Shown here piece by piece: positions 23,396 to 36,868 of a stretch of 64,000 nucleotides of DNA. Below the pieces are notes generated by a model, which made no database searches, was not told the DNA's origin, and was given only the letters and a program-made list of their open reading frames with translations. Source of the DNA: Rhodeus uyekii (Eukaryota; Chordata; Actinopteri; Cypriniformes; Acheilognathidae); assembly GCA_037043235.1 (NCBI GenBank), contig JAWRVZ010000074.1, positions 2,875,501-2,939,500 of the forward strand, given 5' to 3'. How positions within the stretch are numbered: the first letter of the stretch is position 1; each line of letters opens with the position of its first letter. The translations under genes were made by a program, and so were the position numbers.

Positions 23396-23404
23396 GACTG
23401 TACG

Positions 23405-24265
23405 ACTTCACCGTCCAGATCGGTGCCACCACGATTACCCGATCAAGGTCTGCCAGAAATCTTGGAGTGATCTTTGAGGACCAGCTGACCTTCAAAGATC
23501 ACATCGCAAAGACGGCTCGATCATGCAGGTTTGCGCTGCACAACATCAGGAGGATCAGGCCATTCCTGACTGAGCAAGCTACACAACTTCTGGTGCAGGC
23601 CACGGTCATTTCCAGACTGGACTGTTAAAACGCTCTTTTGGTTGGACTTCCTGTAAGTGCAATCAAACCCCTGCAACTGATCCAGACTGACTGGTCTTCA
23701 ACCAACCCAAAAGGTCTCATGTCACTCCACTCCTCATCTCACTACACTGGCTCCCACTTGCAGTACGCATCAAATTCAAAGCACTGACTCTTGCATACAG
23801 AACTACCACAGGCTCAGCACCTTCATACTTCCACTCACTGCTACAAATCAATACACCTACCAGAAACCTTTGATCGATCAATGAGCGACGACTCGCGGTT
23901 CCATCACAGAGAGGAAAAAGATCAATCACAAGAATATTTTCATTCACCACCCCCGGCTGGTGGAACGACCTCCCTGCCCTCATCCAGAATGCAGATTCCT
24001 TGTCAAGGTTTAAAAAACTCATGAAATCATATCTTGTCAATGAGCACCTTACATGACACACACCACACCTCACACACACACACAAACGTTTTTACTCTCT
24101 ATTCCCCATGCCTTTACTACTTGTGTATATAATGTTCGAAACTTTGTATTGTAAGCACTCTTATGTACTTTTGTATCCTCAAGACAAATCACTTTCTGTA
24201 CTCCTCAAATTGTAAGTCGCTTTGGATAAAAGCATCTGCTAAATTAATAAATGTAAATGTAAACT
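23405..24265 (+). mobile_element. 5'-truncated L2-type LINE, 3' end
   Basis: The plus strand reads SARNLGVIFEDQLTFKDHI, then FALHNIRRIRPFLTEQATQ and VISRLDC-stop-NALLVGLP. These are the conserved C-terminal end of L2 ORF2. Frameshifts then follow, and the 3' end is the L2 tail GTAAGTCGCTTTGGATAAAA with an AAATGTAAATGTAA repeat. It is non-functional. Confidence 0.8.
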
Positions 24266-24531
24266 TGATTGGAAAAAGTCCAAAATCTATACCTAGGCAT
24301 AACTGTTTATCAAAACAATGTTTCAATAATACATTTCAAGTCAGAAATAAAATCGTATCAATCGACTTAAGTAGTCAACTCTCTTAAGTAAGTACTTCTT
24401 TTGAATAGATAATTTCTTTGTTACCGTTAAAGTGTATGTTTTATATAGTAATGTGTTTAGCATGAATTACATTACAGGCATTACATTTGGGCTTACATTC
24501 GTCATGTTATCATTGTCATGTGACCTACCAC

Positions 24532-25500
24532 CCTGCTGAAAAATCCAGCATAAACCAGCATGGATTTCATACTGGTCCAGGCTGGTTTATACTGGTGGGC
24601 CAGGATATTCATGCTGTTCTGAAGCAAATGGAGCCGTTAACCTTGAGTGTGAGTAGGCCAGCTGTCTGTATGCACGCAATGTTTTGAGGACAAGCATTGT
24701 TTTTGCTTGCATATATTTCTACATTTAACACATTAATTAATTAAATGATTACAGCTCCCTCAGCTAAAAGTAGAACTGAACATTCGAATTATTTAAGTAA
24801 TTAATCAAAACCACTGGTAAACTGGTCATATATTTCAAAGCATCAAATGTACACAAGTCAGTTGAAATTAGAGATTGTGTGATTGTGTGTAAAACAAAAA
24901 CATTTAGAGATAAGAAAACTAAGAAAATTGCATAAATGCATATACATAATAAAAGCATTGTCATAAGCAGTTTGTTTAATAACTGGGATTATGAGAAGAG
25001 CTCTTTCAATGGGACAGCAAGATGCAACTTAAGCAACTTAACGGCTTGATAATGAAAGTTCAAAACCGAAAAAAATAACATACTCATTTCGGAACCCATA
25101 TGCATCAAAATCCAGCTGTCATTCACTGATTCGAAAAAGTGCACATAGTAAATGTATGTCATTGCTATCAGGAGCATGAAATATTCTAGACAATATTGAT
25201 ATCAGGCACTTTCAACAATTGCTGAAAAATAAATAATTCAGCCAAAGTCAGAGGCCAAGTGCCCAACTAAAGGGAACGCTAACAGACTTTAACAACCTTT
25301 GGTGAGATCATTGATTTTATTTGTGTAAACTTTTAATTTAGCAGCAAGCAAGTTTGTTGTGGTCTGAGATCATACCAGCACCCGGAATACAACACTTGAT
25401 CAACAAGCACACCACCAAACCAATAACCAGGATCCCATGCTGGTCCCCGCTCACAAAACACCTTATGCTGGTGACCAGCAATGCTGTATTTTTAGCTGGG
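24532..25500. mobile_element. MITE-like element with CAGC-rich inverted ends
   Basis: The left end CCTGCTGAAAAATCCAGCAT and the inverted right end CCCAGCTAAAAATACAGCAT match with few changes. Subterminal ACCAGCAT repeats occur at both ends, a pattern common in fish non-autonomous transposons. No transposase was seen in the 0.97 kb between. Confidence 0.5.
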
Positions 25501-25509
25501 AAGCATCAG

Positions 25510-26755
25510 TTGCATCACTTTCCTACCATTTACAAATCCTCTCCCATGCAACTATCCATTCAGAATCTATTCAGGAAGTAGTGGGCTTGCAAAGAGAGCT
25601 GTGAATTTTGATGGATTTCGTCACGCCGTGTAGTCATGAGAGGACAAATTACTTGTCACTTAAATTTTTTGTGTCTGGAATTGCATTGTTTCTGGTTAGG
25701 ACACTTTGTTAGGCTATCTGATCGTGCAGACAATGTTTGAGTGGACATTTGAGCAGACAGTGGACATTTCGATGCTCACACTTAAGTAAATCAGAACTAC
25801 TTGAAATGTATACTTAATTCTTTTCCATGGATACTGAATAGTTGTCACCATCAGTGCTAACAGTTTTGCTACAGGAAATAAATGTGGTTTTGACTCACAT
25901 ACAGAAGATTTTATTGTTGAAAGACACTGAAGGACACTGTGGACACTGCTTCATTTCCTGACATGGTGATGAAAGTATTTATCATCAACTGTTACATAAA
26001 TGCTGTATTCATATCCACACAATGTCATGACCCCACCAATGGCATTTTTCTTCCAGAGACGGTGACTAGAACTAAACAACGAGAAGTTTTCCAACTTGGT
26101 TGGACACACCAATAGACAGGGAGTCAACACAAGAAACAAAGCCACATAACAGCACCCACAGCTGGGCAGAGGGTAGGGAAAACCCAGAGGGATGATATAA
26201 TTTCTGACTTTACTGCATTAAGGGAATGCAGTATGGATGCATTCAGAGAACAAAGAGTTTTTGATGTTTGATGGTTCTTTTGTTGTTTTGGATGTCAGAG
26301 ATATTATCCTATTGTTGAACGCGAGGTCACTGGGTTCAACATGCATTTGCTTTTAATTTAAAACCCAGTCCTTCATTATGCCTCTTTGTTTGTGTGAGGG
26401 GCCATGAGGAAGCCAGGGTAGTGTCGTAGAGGGTTTTGCAAGCCTGTCATGGAGACTTAAAAAAAGTTGCAAGCAATAGCCTACTTGTGATTTATTGACT
26501 TATTGTCGTCCAGTTCTATTAACATATTAAATCACAATAGAAAATAAATTACATTTAGCATAAAATATAAGCTAAAATAAAGGCCCCATGAAATCAGTAC
26601 TCCTATATCTTGACTAAATTCATTTCATACACATTTAAAATGTTCAGATTTCTTCTTCCAGGAAAACTTGGTAAAAATATTGATGACATTTACATTTTTG
26701 CTCTGTAGAATGAGAATGACCCTCCGATGAACCGATTAGCAAGTAGCAAACCTGA
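25510..26755. other. Intergenic, nothing recognised
   Basis: No coding signal and no clear element ends. Confidence 0.55.
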
Positions 26756-26759
26756 GCAG

Positions 26760-27139
26760 CATTTGAAATCGCACTTCCCTACAATATAGTAGGTGAAAAC
26801 AGTATGTGACAAAAGAAGTATGACCCAATTTACAGTACTCATAAAGGAGTAGGCAAAAAGTACACGGATGACCTACTTCTTACAGCGAGATTCGGAAAAA
26901 GTGCAAACCATGGACTCTTTACTATCCCGTGAGACCATGGTACAGGATTTGTGAATGGCAGTGATGCAACCCAACTGACGCTGGTAGGTGACATGATAAA
27001 GGTAACATGGCGAGTGTAAATTACATTCATACTACATGCTATATACTACATGTATGTAGAACATACTTTTTTAGTGGTCGTGAAGTAATGATTTATTCAA
27101 AATGAGTACATACTCAAGAGAGTATGCAATTTCAGACAC
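26760..27139. mobile_element. MITE-like element with TGAAATYGCA termini
   Basis: The left end CATTTGAAATCGCACTTCC and the inverted right end GTGTCTGAAATTGCATACT are similar. Inside are repeated ACTACATGTATG and AGTATG words. Family not assigned; target duplication not clear. Confidence 0.45.
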
Positions 27140-28645
27140 AGCACGCGGTTCATTTGACATAATTATGCCCTATTGATCATTAAATTTAGTCATGAATCAT
27201 TAACATCAATCATTAACCCAAGCTTCTTGTTTCAATAGGAATAAAATGCAAGAAAAAATATATAATAAATGTATATGTGTGTGTGTGTGTGTATGTGTAT
27301 ATATATATATATTGTTATAAAGTTATTTCATGGGGTTTTAGATCTGCTATAAATTTGGTGCTGATTTGGTGCTACACTATTAAACACTAATGAAAATCTT
27401 TATTTAGAATATAGGGGAAATTACAAAAAGAACACATACATGCTTCATTTATGCCAAATATTAATATTTGTTCTTTTGATGTTGGGATGAAACATGACCT
27501 AAACATTTCTTCATGAGATTCACCCAATGGGCCATGAAATTGTCTTGGCGTCATAGAGAGTTCCTACTTCATGCTAGTGAGCAATAATCCTGATTTATTG
27601 GCTTTTAATAAACACCCTGTCTGTCAGCACAGCATATTACTCAATATAGAATATTGCAATCATACCTCCAACTTTATTTGCTCAGATTATATGTTAATAC
27701 ATGAAAAGGCCACATGAAGAAAAGCATATAACATATAGCTGCACATCCAACATTAAGTATGTGTTTGGCTGGGAGTGTGTGTTTGTGTAAGCAGGTGCAT
27801 ACTGGTGTGGGTGTGAGTGTGAGTTGATTGTTACCCCTAAGTAAAAGTGATAAATGGAGCAGACACTGCATTGGCAACACCTCCAGCTATAACAACCCCC
27901 CCATTTATTAAAGCTCTCGAAATACAATTGTTTGCCAAACTCAGCCAACAGTTGGACAATGGGACACTGCCGCTGGGAATAGGTCCGTTATAGCTGCCTG
28001 TTGTCTTTGGGTTGGTTGGACAACTGGACTGACCAAACATATAAGCCTGAATAAACAGCACAAGCTGATATTTAGTGCTGTGGGAGAAAATTAGAGTCAT
28101 TGTGTGTATCTGCGAGAGGCAAAATCAGTGATCTGTTCAACTAACTTAACATGTACATAGACATCCAAAAAGTACATAATGCAATCTTGCAGAAACTCCA
28201 ATTAAATCACTTGATTTACAACATCTTAGCATGCAAAGTCTCACAGAAGACATAAAATGAACTAGATTTGGTAATTTTCTGAAGAACAGTGTTTCCCTGC
28301 TCAAATTTCGCTTTATCTCTGCATTGTAACAATGCATTGTTGTGGTGGGAGGTCACCATGGCATTGCTATGTGGTTTCTAAAGTGTTTTAGGTGAATGCC
28401 TTTGTGAAAAGAAGTGCACTTAATTGTATTGAATGTGCGTTTGTAGTGTACTTCAAAGTACAGTTTTAAATACAATGTTTATGAAACAAAAGGCCACTTA
28501 TACTTTAAGAGAGTTCACTTTCATGACCGTTTCTTAACACACTTACATACATTAAAGTATTATAGTTTACCAAAAATGCTTGTCAGTACATTCTGCAGTA
28601 CACTTTAACAATATTTTAAAGACAATTAACATGATAATGACATTA
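27140..28645. other. Intergenic with short TG/TA microsatellite
   Basis: A (TG)n(TA)n run lies at about 27274-27312. Otherwise nothing was recognised. Confidence 0.55.
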
Positions 28646-28651
28646 CATATA

Positions 28652-28877
28652 GGCCTGGTTTCACAGACAGGGCTTAGATTAAGTCAGGATTAGTTCAATT
28701 CTGACATTTACGTAGCATTTATATACGTGGCTTAGAAAAGAAAACATTACTGGGGTGCATACTGAGACAAAACATTACATTGACATATTTTAAAATATGC
28801 CAGTGCAAGTTTATTTAAGTTAAAACAGCTCAAACATGGATTTTAGTCTGGGACTAGCTTGTCTATGAAACTGTGGG
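28652..28877. mobile_element. Short MITE (226 bp)
   Basis: The left end CCTGGTTTCACAGACAGGGC and the inverted right end CCCACAGTTTCATAGACAAGC (split as CCCACAGTTTCA and TAGACAAGC) are imperfect inverted repeats. The pattern is familiar from fish genomes; no coding content. Confidence 0.55.
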
Positions 28878-28982
28878 ATTAAGATGTACTTAAGTACTAC
28901 TTCTAAAGTTCGGCTAATTTCATTTAATATAAATTTAAACTAATACTTTTCAACAGTAACATGCAGTTAAGTGCCTTAAAAC

Positions 28983-29665
28983 TAGAGTTGAGCCGGATAC
29001 TCTGCTGAAACGAGTATCCAGTACGGATAAAGCACTTTTGCAGAGAACGAGTATTATACCAGTAATACGAGTCAATATCTGTGCTCGGATTGAATTAAAA
29101 TCCTCATTGGGTAGCTGACTGTGTCTGCGTTCTGTGATAGGCTAGTCACAGTGCCTCTCCCCTACACATACAGATTTGCTGTGTCCCGCTCTGCTCACTC
29201 ACACAAAGAACACTGAGAAGAGAATAACTATCTTTCTCTCTCTGTCTCTCCCTCAGTCACTCAGTCAGCTGGCTCTAACCAGTTTTTTGACTTCACACAA
29301 AAAATTATGATAAAAAATTATGATTTTTTCATAATTGCATCCGCATGTGTTGTATTCATTATTGCAAAACTTGTTCTGTATACAGTTTGTTTGTTATCAT
29401 GATCAAAACCATTGATCTGAAGCTCAATGCTGATGCTGTCATGTAAATAGTTTTCAAATCAGCAATAAATATAACAATTTCTGATCAACCCATATCAATT
29501 GCATAATAAAAAATAACATACCGGTTAATGCCCCGCCCATTTCAAGACAACTCACCCACTTCCTGGTTAAATCCCGCCCACTTTCAGGTTAGGCCCCACC
29601 CAGTTCAAGTACAGATACAGCTAATTCATATGGTTAACAGATACAGATAATGCTGTAGTCGCTCA
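28983..29665. mobile_element. Possible hAT-type non-autonomous element
   Basis: A left end AGAGTTGAGCCGGATAC and a loosely matching inverted right end ATGATGAGCGACTACAG enclose a GC-richer body. No 8-bp duplication is evident, so the boundaries are tentative. Confidence 0.3.
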
Positions 29666-29669
29666 TCAT

Positions 29670-32240
29670 TGCATTCAGTTTGCACTGAAGTACATTCTTT
29701 TAAAGTATTTCTGTGGTAAATATATATTTTTTTAAGTATGCAAAAGTGAACGTCTATTTCATAAGGGTGCTTTCTAGCCCACTTACTTTCCCCCCTCACA
29801 TTCTTTTCTCAAGATATAACTTACCCCTTCAGTAAAGTCTATGGGGTTTCTTCCTACATTTTACCATCCATCCAGCAAAACAATTCCTACAGGGTGAGTA
29901 ATAAACTGATGTTTCATAGGGTTGGGCTTATATTCAGTCCATCACTGCATGCTTGCCATAGCAAGCAACCGTTAACGTGTCTTAGGGTGATAAAATTGAT
30001 CAAACACACAGTATCTTAATGAAAATAAAATATATGGTAAGAGACAAGAAGTGTAACAAAAAGATATTTACTAAAGAATAAAAAAAAATTGAGGTTGAGG
30101 TTAAGAAAGATGAGAAAAATGCCTCTCTAGACAGTCAGCTGCCACTAAATTGCTGTTGTCATGTTAAATGACTGTTGTGGGTTTTCCTTTAATGTATTCA
30201 ACCCCTCATAGATGCGAGATTCATTTTGTGAACCCATATATCAATCCACTAATTGTCTCTTAATGGTGCCAGGATGTTTCTAAACCAAAGAGCATTAGAA
30301 TCTGAAATACATGACTAATTGCAAAAGAACAGCATTTCTCTGTAACATCCCGAGGGCAATCTCCTTTAATAGCAAAACCACAGTGTAGGGCCATGAAGAA
30401 AGAATAAAACTGTGAAAATAAAACAAGTGTGTCTCATGAACAGCACAGCGGTCACATGAACTTGGATGTCTTTGGTCTTGTTCTTAAAAGGCTAGTTTGC
30501 TTGAAAGTCAGACGCAAACAAGATGAAATTTAGAGCCATGGGATATTTTGTCTTGCCTGCAGGCTTACCACGAGGCCGAGAGAAGATTACATTAATCTTC
30601 ACTACTGTTCTTTGGCCCAGCGGTGTCCAACCAGATGATGCCAGGTAAATAGTGATTTTTGTGGGTCTGAGCCTTTGGACGGTCATAAATTCATAAATAA
30701 TTGGCTAAATTTCTTCTTTGTTTTTAACAAGCCCACCATGGTTTCTGCACAGGGAGCTGTTGAAGGAAAGAGGTGCTTTTCAAACTCTTCAGATCTGCTG
30801 CATTCACTATACGCAATACTAACATTGTGTCATAACCAAGCACAATACCATTAAGCAATAGCGATTAAAACACTTCAATATATAGGGGCCTTCACACATA
30901 AAGGTTAAAGAGCTGAAGAGTTTTTACTTGATCCCAAGAGCGTTTTTTTTTTTTTTACTAGCTGTTTTTCACATCACCAATGGTCGCTGTTGCTCAAGTC
31001 ACCTTGAATTGCCAACTCGCATTAAAACTGCGACTTTTGGTGGCTTTGTTTTGCTTCAGATCGCTGCCAATATGAACGACCCTTCATAGTTTTGACCAAC
31101 TGTTCTGATTTACTTATGGTGGAAGGCTGATGTAATCAAAATGTTCATTAAAATATTTCGAAATGTTTTAAATTAGACACAGAACTTTGCTCTGAACCAC
31201 AGATGATTTTCAATGAGGCATTACATGCAATTTTATACTGTAGCGATTATATGCTGAAGTCATGTGTTTCCAATAATGTGGTGCATGTGGAGATTCACAA
31301 CCGTAAAAATGCGACTAAACCTGCTAATAGTTATTATCAGTTATGAAACACCTCTGATGCCCGGCAAGCTCTAGGTAAAATGCATTTGTTACAAGGGAGA
31401 ATAATATTACAGCAATGACATTAGAACGCATTTCCACTGAGTTCATTCTGCAACCTGCAATTTTATTTTGGATTGATTTAAAGGATAATACAATAAGAAA
31501 CTCAAAATGCAGACTAATTTGTTAGATACCATGCAAATATTTCCATTGAAAGGAGAGTTTGTGGTGAATAACTTCTATTGTAAATCCTGTTATCAAGTAA
31601 CTGAAGGAATTCTGCTGGCTACATGAAACCACAAACAGCTTTCTGATCAAAAAGATGCAAGATGGAGACTAATTTAAATTTAAAAAGTAAAAACTTTTAT
31701 TTTTTTTGCATGCAAAAGAAGCTCTGTCCTGAAGAAGGAGTATTTAATTGTCCATGCAGTGCATGACACATCCACAGACGAGTTGTTTTGCACTTGATAC
31801 CTGATAAATTCATGAGTAAACATTTTGCTTTTGACATCCCACTTAAATGCTTTTCCTTACCTCTTCATGGAAAGGTTCATTTGAATATAACGAATAATAC
31901 ATGAGTACAAAACTATAAAAGCACAATGGAAGACACCCCAGTTTCTGTGAAGTTTCATATCATAATTTGCCAAGCAAAGATATTATGTTTTTACCATAGA
32001 TAATGGTTCTAAATCAAAAATATTGTGGCCAAATGAGTGAATCTCGCAAAGGAATATTTATGTGTATATATGTATATATATATATATAGGCATTTTCACA
32101 AATAATTTTTTGCACTGTGACACTGACACTATCTACAATAATTCTATCCAGAACAAATACTACCATGACCTATTAGCACTACTTCACTATATTTTATATT
32201 TCATATAATGTCACAATGCAAATAAATTATGTTATATATA
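29670..32240. other. Intergenic, no gene recognised
   Basis: AT-rich. At about 30893-31090 a GGGGCCTTCACACA end and a GAACGACCCTT end, with a poly(T) run, hint at a decayed fish DNA element, but no reliable boundaries could be set. Confidence 0.5.
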
Positions 32241-32247
32241 TTATATT

Positions 32248-32376
32248 GTTGTAGCTCAATCAGTAGAGCATTGGTGTTTACAACCAAGGAAAGCAAGAAC
32301 AGATTCAATGTGTTTCTTAAATGCAATGTAAGTCGCTTTGGATAAAAGTGTCTGCCAAATGCATAAATGTAAATTA
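32248..32376 (+). repeat. tRNA-derived SINE, copy 2
   Basis: The same GTAGCTCAATCAGTAGAGC head as copy 1 is followed, after a deletion of the box-B region, by ATGCAATGTAAGTCGCTTTG and GATAAAAGTGTCTGCC and an AAATGTAAAT tail. The tail matches the 3' end of the L2 fragment at 23405-24265. Confidence 0.75.
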
Positions 32377-32379
32377 TTA

Positions 32380-33160
32380 TAATAGCTTATAAAATATTCT
32401 TTTTTCCCTTTTGATAAGGTGAAATACTAATTCATTTACACAACAAATGTCTGGTCTTTGTGAGATTCACTCAAAGACTACATAGTCTTTTGACAAACTG
32501 CTTAAAACGGCTTAAAACCATATTATCCAGACACAAGTGCAGCACACTGGCACAACACATCAAGGATATTTCTTTTCAGTCTTAGACATTTGGAAACAGT
32601 ACTCAAAAAATAGAGCAGGAGACCCTTCAGCGCAACGGCCCCAGCTTCATCTGTATCTTATCACCGTAACAGTCCCTTAAACAGAAAAAGCTGGGGAACA
32701 TATGAGGAACTGAGCCAGACTGAGTCTTCAAAGAGTGAACAGGCTTCACAGAGGAGGGGTCTCGCTCAGCGGCCCTCGCAAGGGCTGGTTCTCATCATTC
32801 TGACAATAAAAATGAGTGGAATAAAAACAAAGCAAAACGTCTCTTTTGAACGAAAAAAAAAAAAGAAGCCAGAGATTTCTGCAAACTGGCTCGCTTTCTT
32901 TAAAAGATCCTCCTCCTAGAGCTTAGAGGACGTTATCCTCCTGCTGGAATGCTTTTGGAGAGAAAATCCGGCACATTCTTCGCAGACTCCCTGTGGATAG
33001 AGGGACAGAAAGGACCATAGAAGGCTGCTAATTCGGTTGCTCAGGGTTCGACACTAGAACTGCACACACTTCCATAAAAACAGGGTTGCACAAGCATGCA
33101 ATAAAACAGTCTTCAAAACTACACAAACAAAGCACAGTATGCATCTAGCTATCTACCTAT
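32380..33160. other. Downstream flank of tpbg gene, nothing recognised
   Basis: No supported gene or element. Confidence 0.5.
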
Positions 33161-33161
33161 A

Positions 33162-33557
<396 letters not shown>

Positions 33558-33660
33558 CTCTTTTTGAAGCTGGTCAGCCCATAAATCCAATAAACAAGGC
33601 ACTTGAGCACTAAAGAGCTGGGCAATATTCCAGTACAGGACAATGGAGATTGGTGGAGGG

Positions 33661-33945
33661 TTTATTGGTGGTGGTCAGAATTACTTTATGGCTTCTGCCC
33701 CCTCGTTGGGCTAATCCTCAAACATCCCATGATGATTGAGTAGCAAATGCATCTTGGGGCCAATTCCATAGTTGAGGGGGAGGTGTGCTTGTTATAAAGG
33801 CTTTGACAAGACATGCTTTTCACAAGAAATGTGCTTTCTTAAATATGTCTACATGTTTTTGACACATACACGCATTTTCCACGTATAAATGCAATAAAAA
33901 ACAAGTTAATTAAAGGAGCTTCATTTGGGAAAAGTTCATGTCCAA
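33661..33945 (-). other. tpbg: Presumed tpbg 3' UTR with poly(A) signal
   Basis: The first minus-strand AATAAA after the stop at 33948-33946 is at 33666-33661 (context CAATAAACCC). That gives a 3' UTR of roughly 300 nt, ending just before the GATA microsatellite. Confidence 0.45.
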
Positions 33946-35700
33946 TCACACATCAGCTGTTGTAGAAAACTGCGACAATCTGGGATCTGAGTCGATCTCA
34001 TACCGGTAGTGGTACCCTTCCCAGACTTCCCGGCACGCGTCACGCATGTCATTGATGCGCTTCTTAATACCTCTGCGGTTTAGGTAGAGCACAAAGAGAA
34101 ACATGAGACCAACAAATCCCAGCACGAGACCCAGGAACACATAGGAGGTCTGCAGTGCTAGGTTGTCGCCCTCTCCCACCTTATGGCAACCCAACTCCAG
34201 TTCACCCGCAGTCAATAACGACGTGTTCTGCAATGCGACGGGAAACGCACAAGTCAGGCGCTCAACATCCTCTACGCGCGTTCGTGAGCCATTCAGCCAG
34301 GTGGCAAAAGGCTCGATGTCACATGTACAGGTGTAAGGGTTCTCTGCCAAGTGGAGCCTTACCGAACGCAACGGCTCCAGCTCTTTTAGAGCATCTGCAC
34401 GCAAAGTTCTAAGGGCATTATGGCTGAGATCGAGCTCCTGGAGGTGATCCAGTCCTGTGAATGTGCCGTTATGTATGGATACTATAGAGTTGTTGGCAAG
34501 CTGAAGGCGCCGCAGGCCGACAAGATGGCAAAAGATGCCGGGGGGCAAGTAGACAAGACCATTACTGGACAGGTCCAGGACCAGCAAGTCACTCAAGGTA
34601 CTCCAGCGAAGAGATGTGGCCAAATCAATGATAGACGAGTGGTTGTAGAGAGCCCGACTGAGGTTGAGCTCCCTCAGCATACGGCTCTGGACAGTGAACG
34701 CCTCAGGATGGATGATGGCCAGCTGGTTGTTGCTGAGGTCCAGTGATCTGAGACTCCGCAGGCTAGAAAATGTGTGAGACTTCACCTCTGAGATCCTGGA
34801 CAGAGAAAAATGAACAGTTCTACCCAACACTCTTGAACATAAAGACTCCAATTCAAGATGTCTTTGAAGTTTAGAAAGAACTTTTCTTAGTGAAAGAACA
34901 TTTTAATAATCAAAAAAAAAAATGTTTCCACTGTAAAAACCCTTTTGTGCAATGCAAGGGTTCCGTTGATGTTAAAGGTTCCTCATGGAACCATCAAGGC
35001 AAGTTGCAGTGTCAGAACTACTACTGATATTGAGCTACTACTGATATTTGTTTGTTTTAAGTCACCATCTTACGCTGACATTAGTTTTTATTAAATAGCC
35101 AAATAAATTGATAAGCATATTTAAAAGTAGATGACACCAACAGGATAAATAATTTACTTTAAGAACGATTTTAGGTGTGCTTGAAACAAAACATTTTCCT
35201 GCTAACAGTACTAAAACCTTTTAAGGGAACTTTCTGGATAAAACAATTGTGGGGGATACATGATGATGGGAGTTCTCACATCTGTTTTGAATATAAGGTC
35301 ACATGTTTGACTAATAAGATCCAAACTTCATTTATTCAATCAGTCTGTTTTACTAGGTCATACATTGACAATGTTCAGCACAATGCATAGAATCATTTAA
35401 AATTAAAACACAATAAAAGCATCGTTGACTTTACCTGTTATTAGACAGTGACAAATTTGTCACGTTGTCAAGTCCCTGGAAAGATTCGGGTCCGATCTGA
35501 CTGATGTGGTTTCCGGTGATGAAGAGGTTTCTGGTGTAGCTCGGGATGCCGGTCGGTATATCTCGCAGATCTTTCGAAACACATTTGACCGTCAGCGCGG
35601 CTTCTGAACACTCGCAGCCGGCCGGACACACCGATGCGCCCGTGGAGAGCGCAGCGCACAGCAGCCCAAATCCCAGCGCGCACCGTCCAAGGGCAAACAT
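33946..35700 (-). CDS. tpbg: Trophoblast glycoprotein (5T4) family LRR membrane protein (2 coding exons)
   Basis: Coding exons on the minus strand are 35700-35435 and 34795-33946, joined AACAG|gtaaag to ctgtccag|GATC in phase 2, giving 371 aa. Features in order: signal peptide (about 1-22); Cys-rich LRR N-terminal cap CPAGCECSEA, then VKCVSKDLRDIP; leucine-rich repeats with LDLSNNQL, LDLSSNGL, LQLANNSI and LDLSHNAL; C-terminal cap NPYTCTCDIEPFATWL to C292; one membrane helix (about 306-327, SYVFLGLVLGF onward); and a tail with LYLNRRGIKKR, RDACRE and EGYHYRYEIDSDPRL. The tail is near-diagnostic for TPBG, an N-glycosylated cell-surface modulator of Wnt signalling. Human TPBG is about 420 aa, so this copy is shorter in the ectodomain. 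Two oddities are an intron inside the first LRR and an end of TADV instead of SDV, which changes the -2 residue of the PDZ-binding end. Which teleost paralogue this is (tpbga, tpbgb or a tpbgl-like gene) cannot be decided here, though the tail is closer to TPBG than to TPBGL. Confidence 0.9.
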
Positions 35701-36009
35701 GGTGAAATATCAGCAAAACCTCATAAATCTCACTAAATAACTGCCCTCATTTAGTGTCTGTGTGCGTCCAGGGATCCTCTTCTCCGAAGAGTCTCTCCAA
35801 GACTCCAGTCCCGCGTGTTCGTAACTTCACCCAGTAGTGTGTAGTTCCCCTGCGTGCTGGACTTCTTTGCATTAGAGAAACTCATGTATGAATGAGAGAC
35901 AGACACTTTATTTCCATAAGAAAAGGAGGTTCTCTGTGTGGGGCGTTTGATCCGCTTCTCTGAAACAATGGGACTGAGTCAGTCCTGCTCTCAACAATCG
36001 GCAGGGAGG

Positions 36010-36820
36010 AGCTTTGGTCTCACACCTCTCCCCCTCCACTTCAACATATAGACCGATACTATCTCTCACACTCATTGGAGTGATTGATAGACTTAATTAA
36101 TAGTCATTAAAGCTCATCAAAAGATTATGAAAATCTAAGATCTTCTAAGATCAGGATCTTTTAATTGAGCACTATTGCTCACTAGTGTCAAAACATACGG
36201 AAAACTTTAGAACGATTGTTCAAAAGTTCGTTGTAGGTTCTGATTTTTTTGTGTGCCTGCATATTTTTATTCAATTGATAAAGTTAATGATGTTACACTA
36301 GAGCTGTGGCTCTCAATTAGGGGGTTGGGCCCTGTGTAATACTATACAGGCCAAAAGTGATGTCTCGAGGGGACTAGCATGATGATTCGTTTTTTTAAAA
36401 TGATACTTTTACAAGTTCGAAATCCATCAAAATGTTATACATTTAAATATTTAAAAAAAGGGGTTGGGGGGATAGAACAAAACACTAAACATTTATCTGG
36501 TATTTATATGACAAAATGATTGGGAAAAAGAGGGGTAAACTACTGCTACAGGATTTTTTAAAAGTTTATTTACATAAAAGTGCATAAAATAACAAAAAGC
36601 TCACAGAAAAAAAGCACATATTAACTACAGCATAATTGTTGTGAACTTGTTTCACCTGTTCATAATTTATTTGTATGAGTGCCTGGTCAAAAAATATACC
36701 TGCATAATTTGTTTCATTGCGTTATCACAAATAAAACAACTGACTCAATAACACAATATTCTTACACAATATGCTTTAAAATATTTAATAATAATTAAAA
36801 TATAAGGTTGTCACACACAC

Positions 36821-36868
<48 letters not shown>

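Noticed and set aside
36300..36520. hAT-like terminus GAGCTGTGGCTCTCAA
   Set aside because: No matching inverted end or 8-bp duplication could be found; it may be a fragment, so it is not listed as an element.
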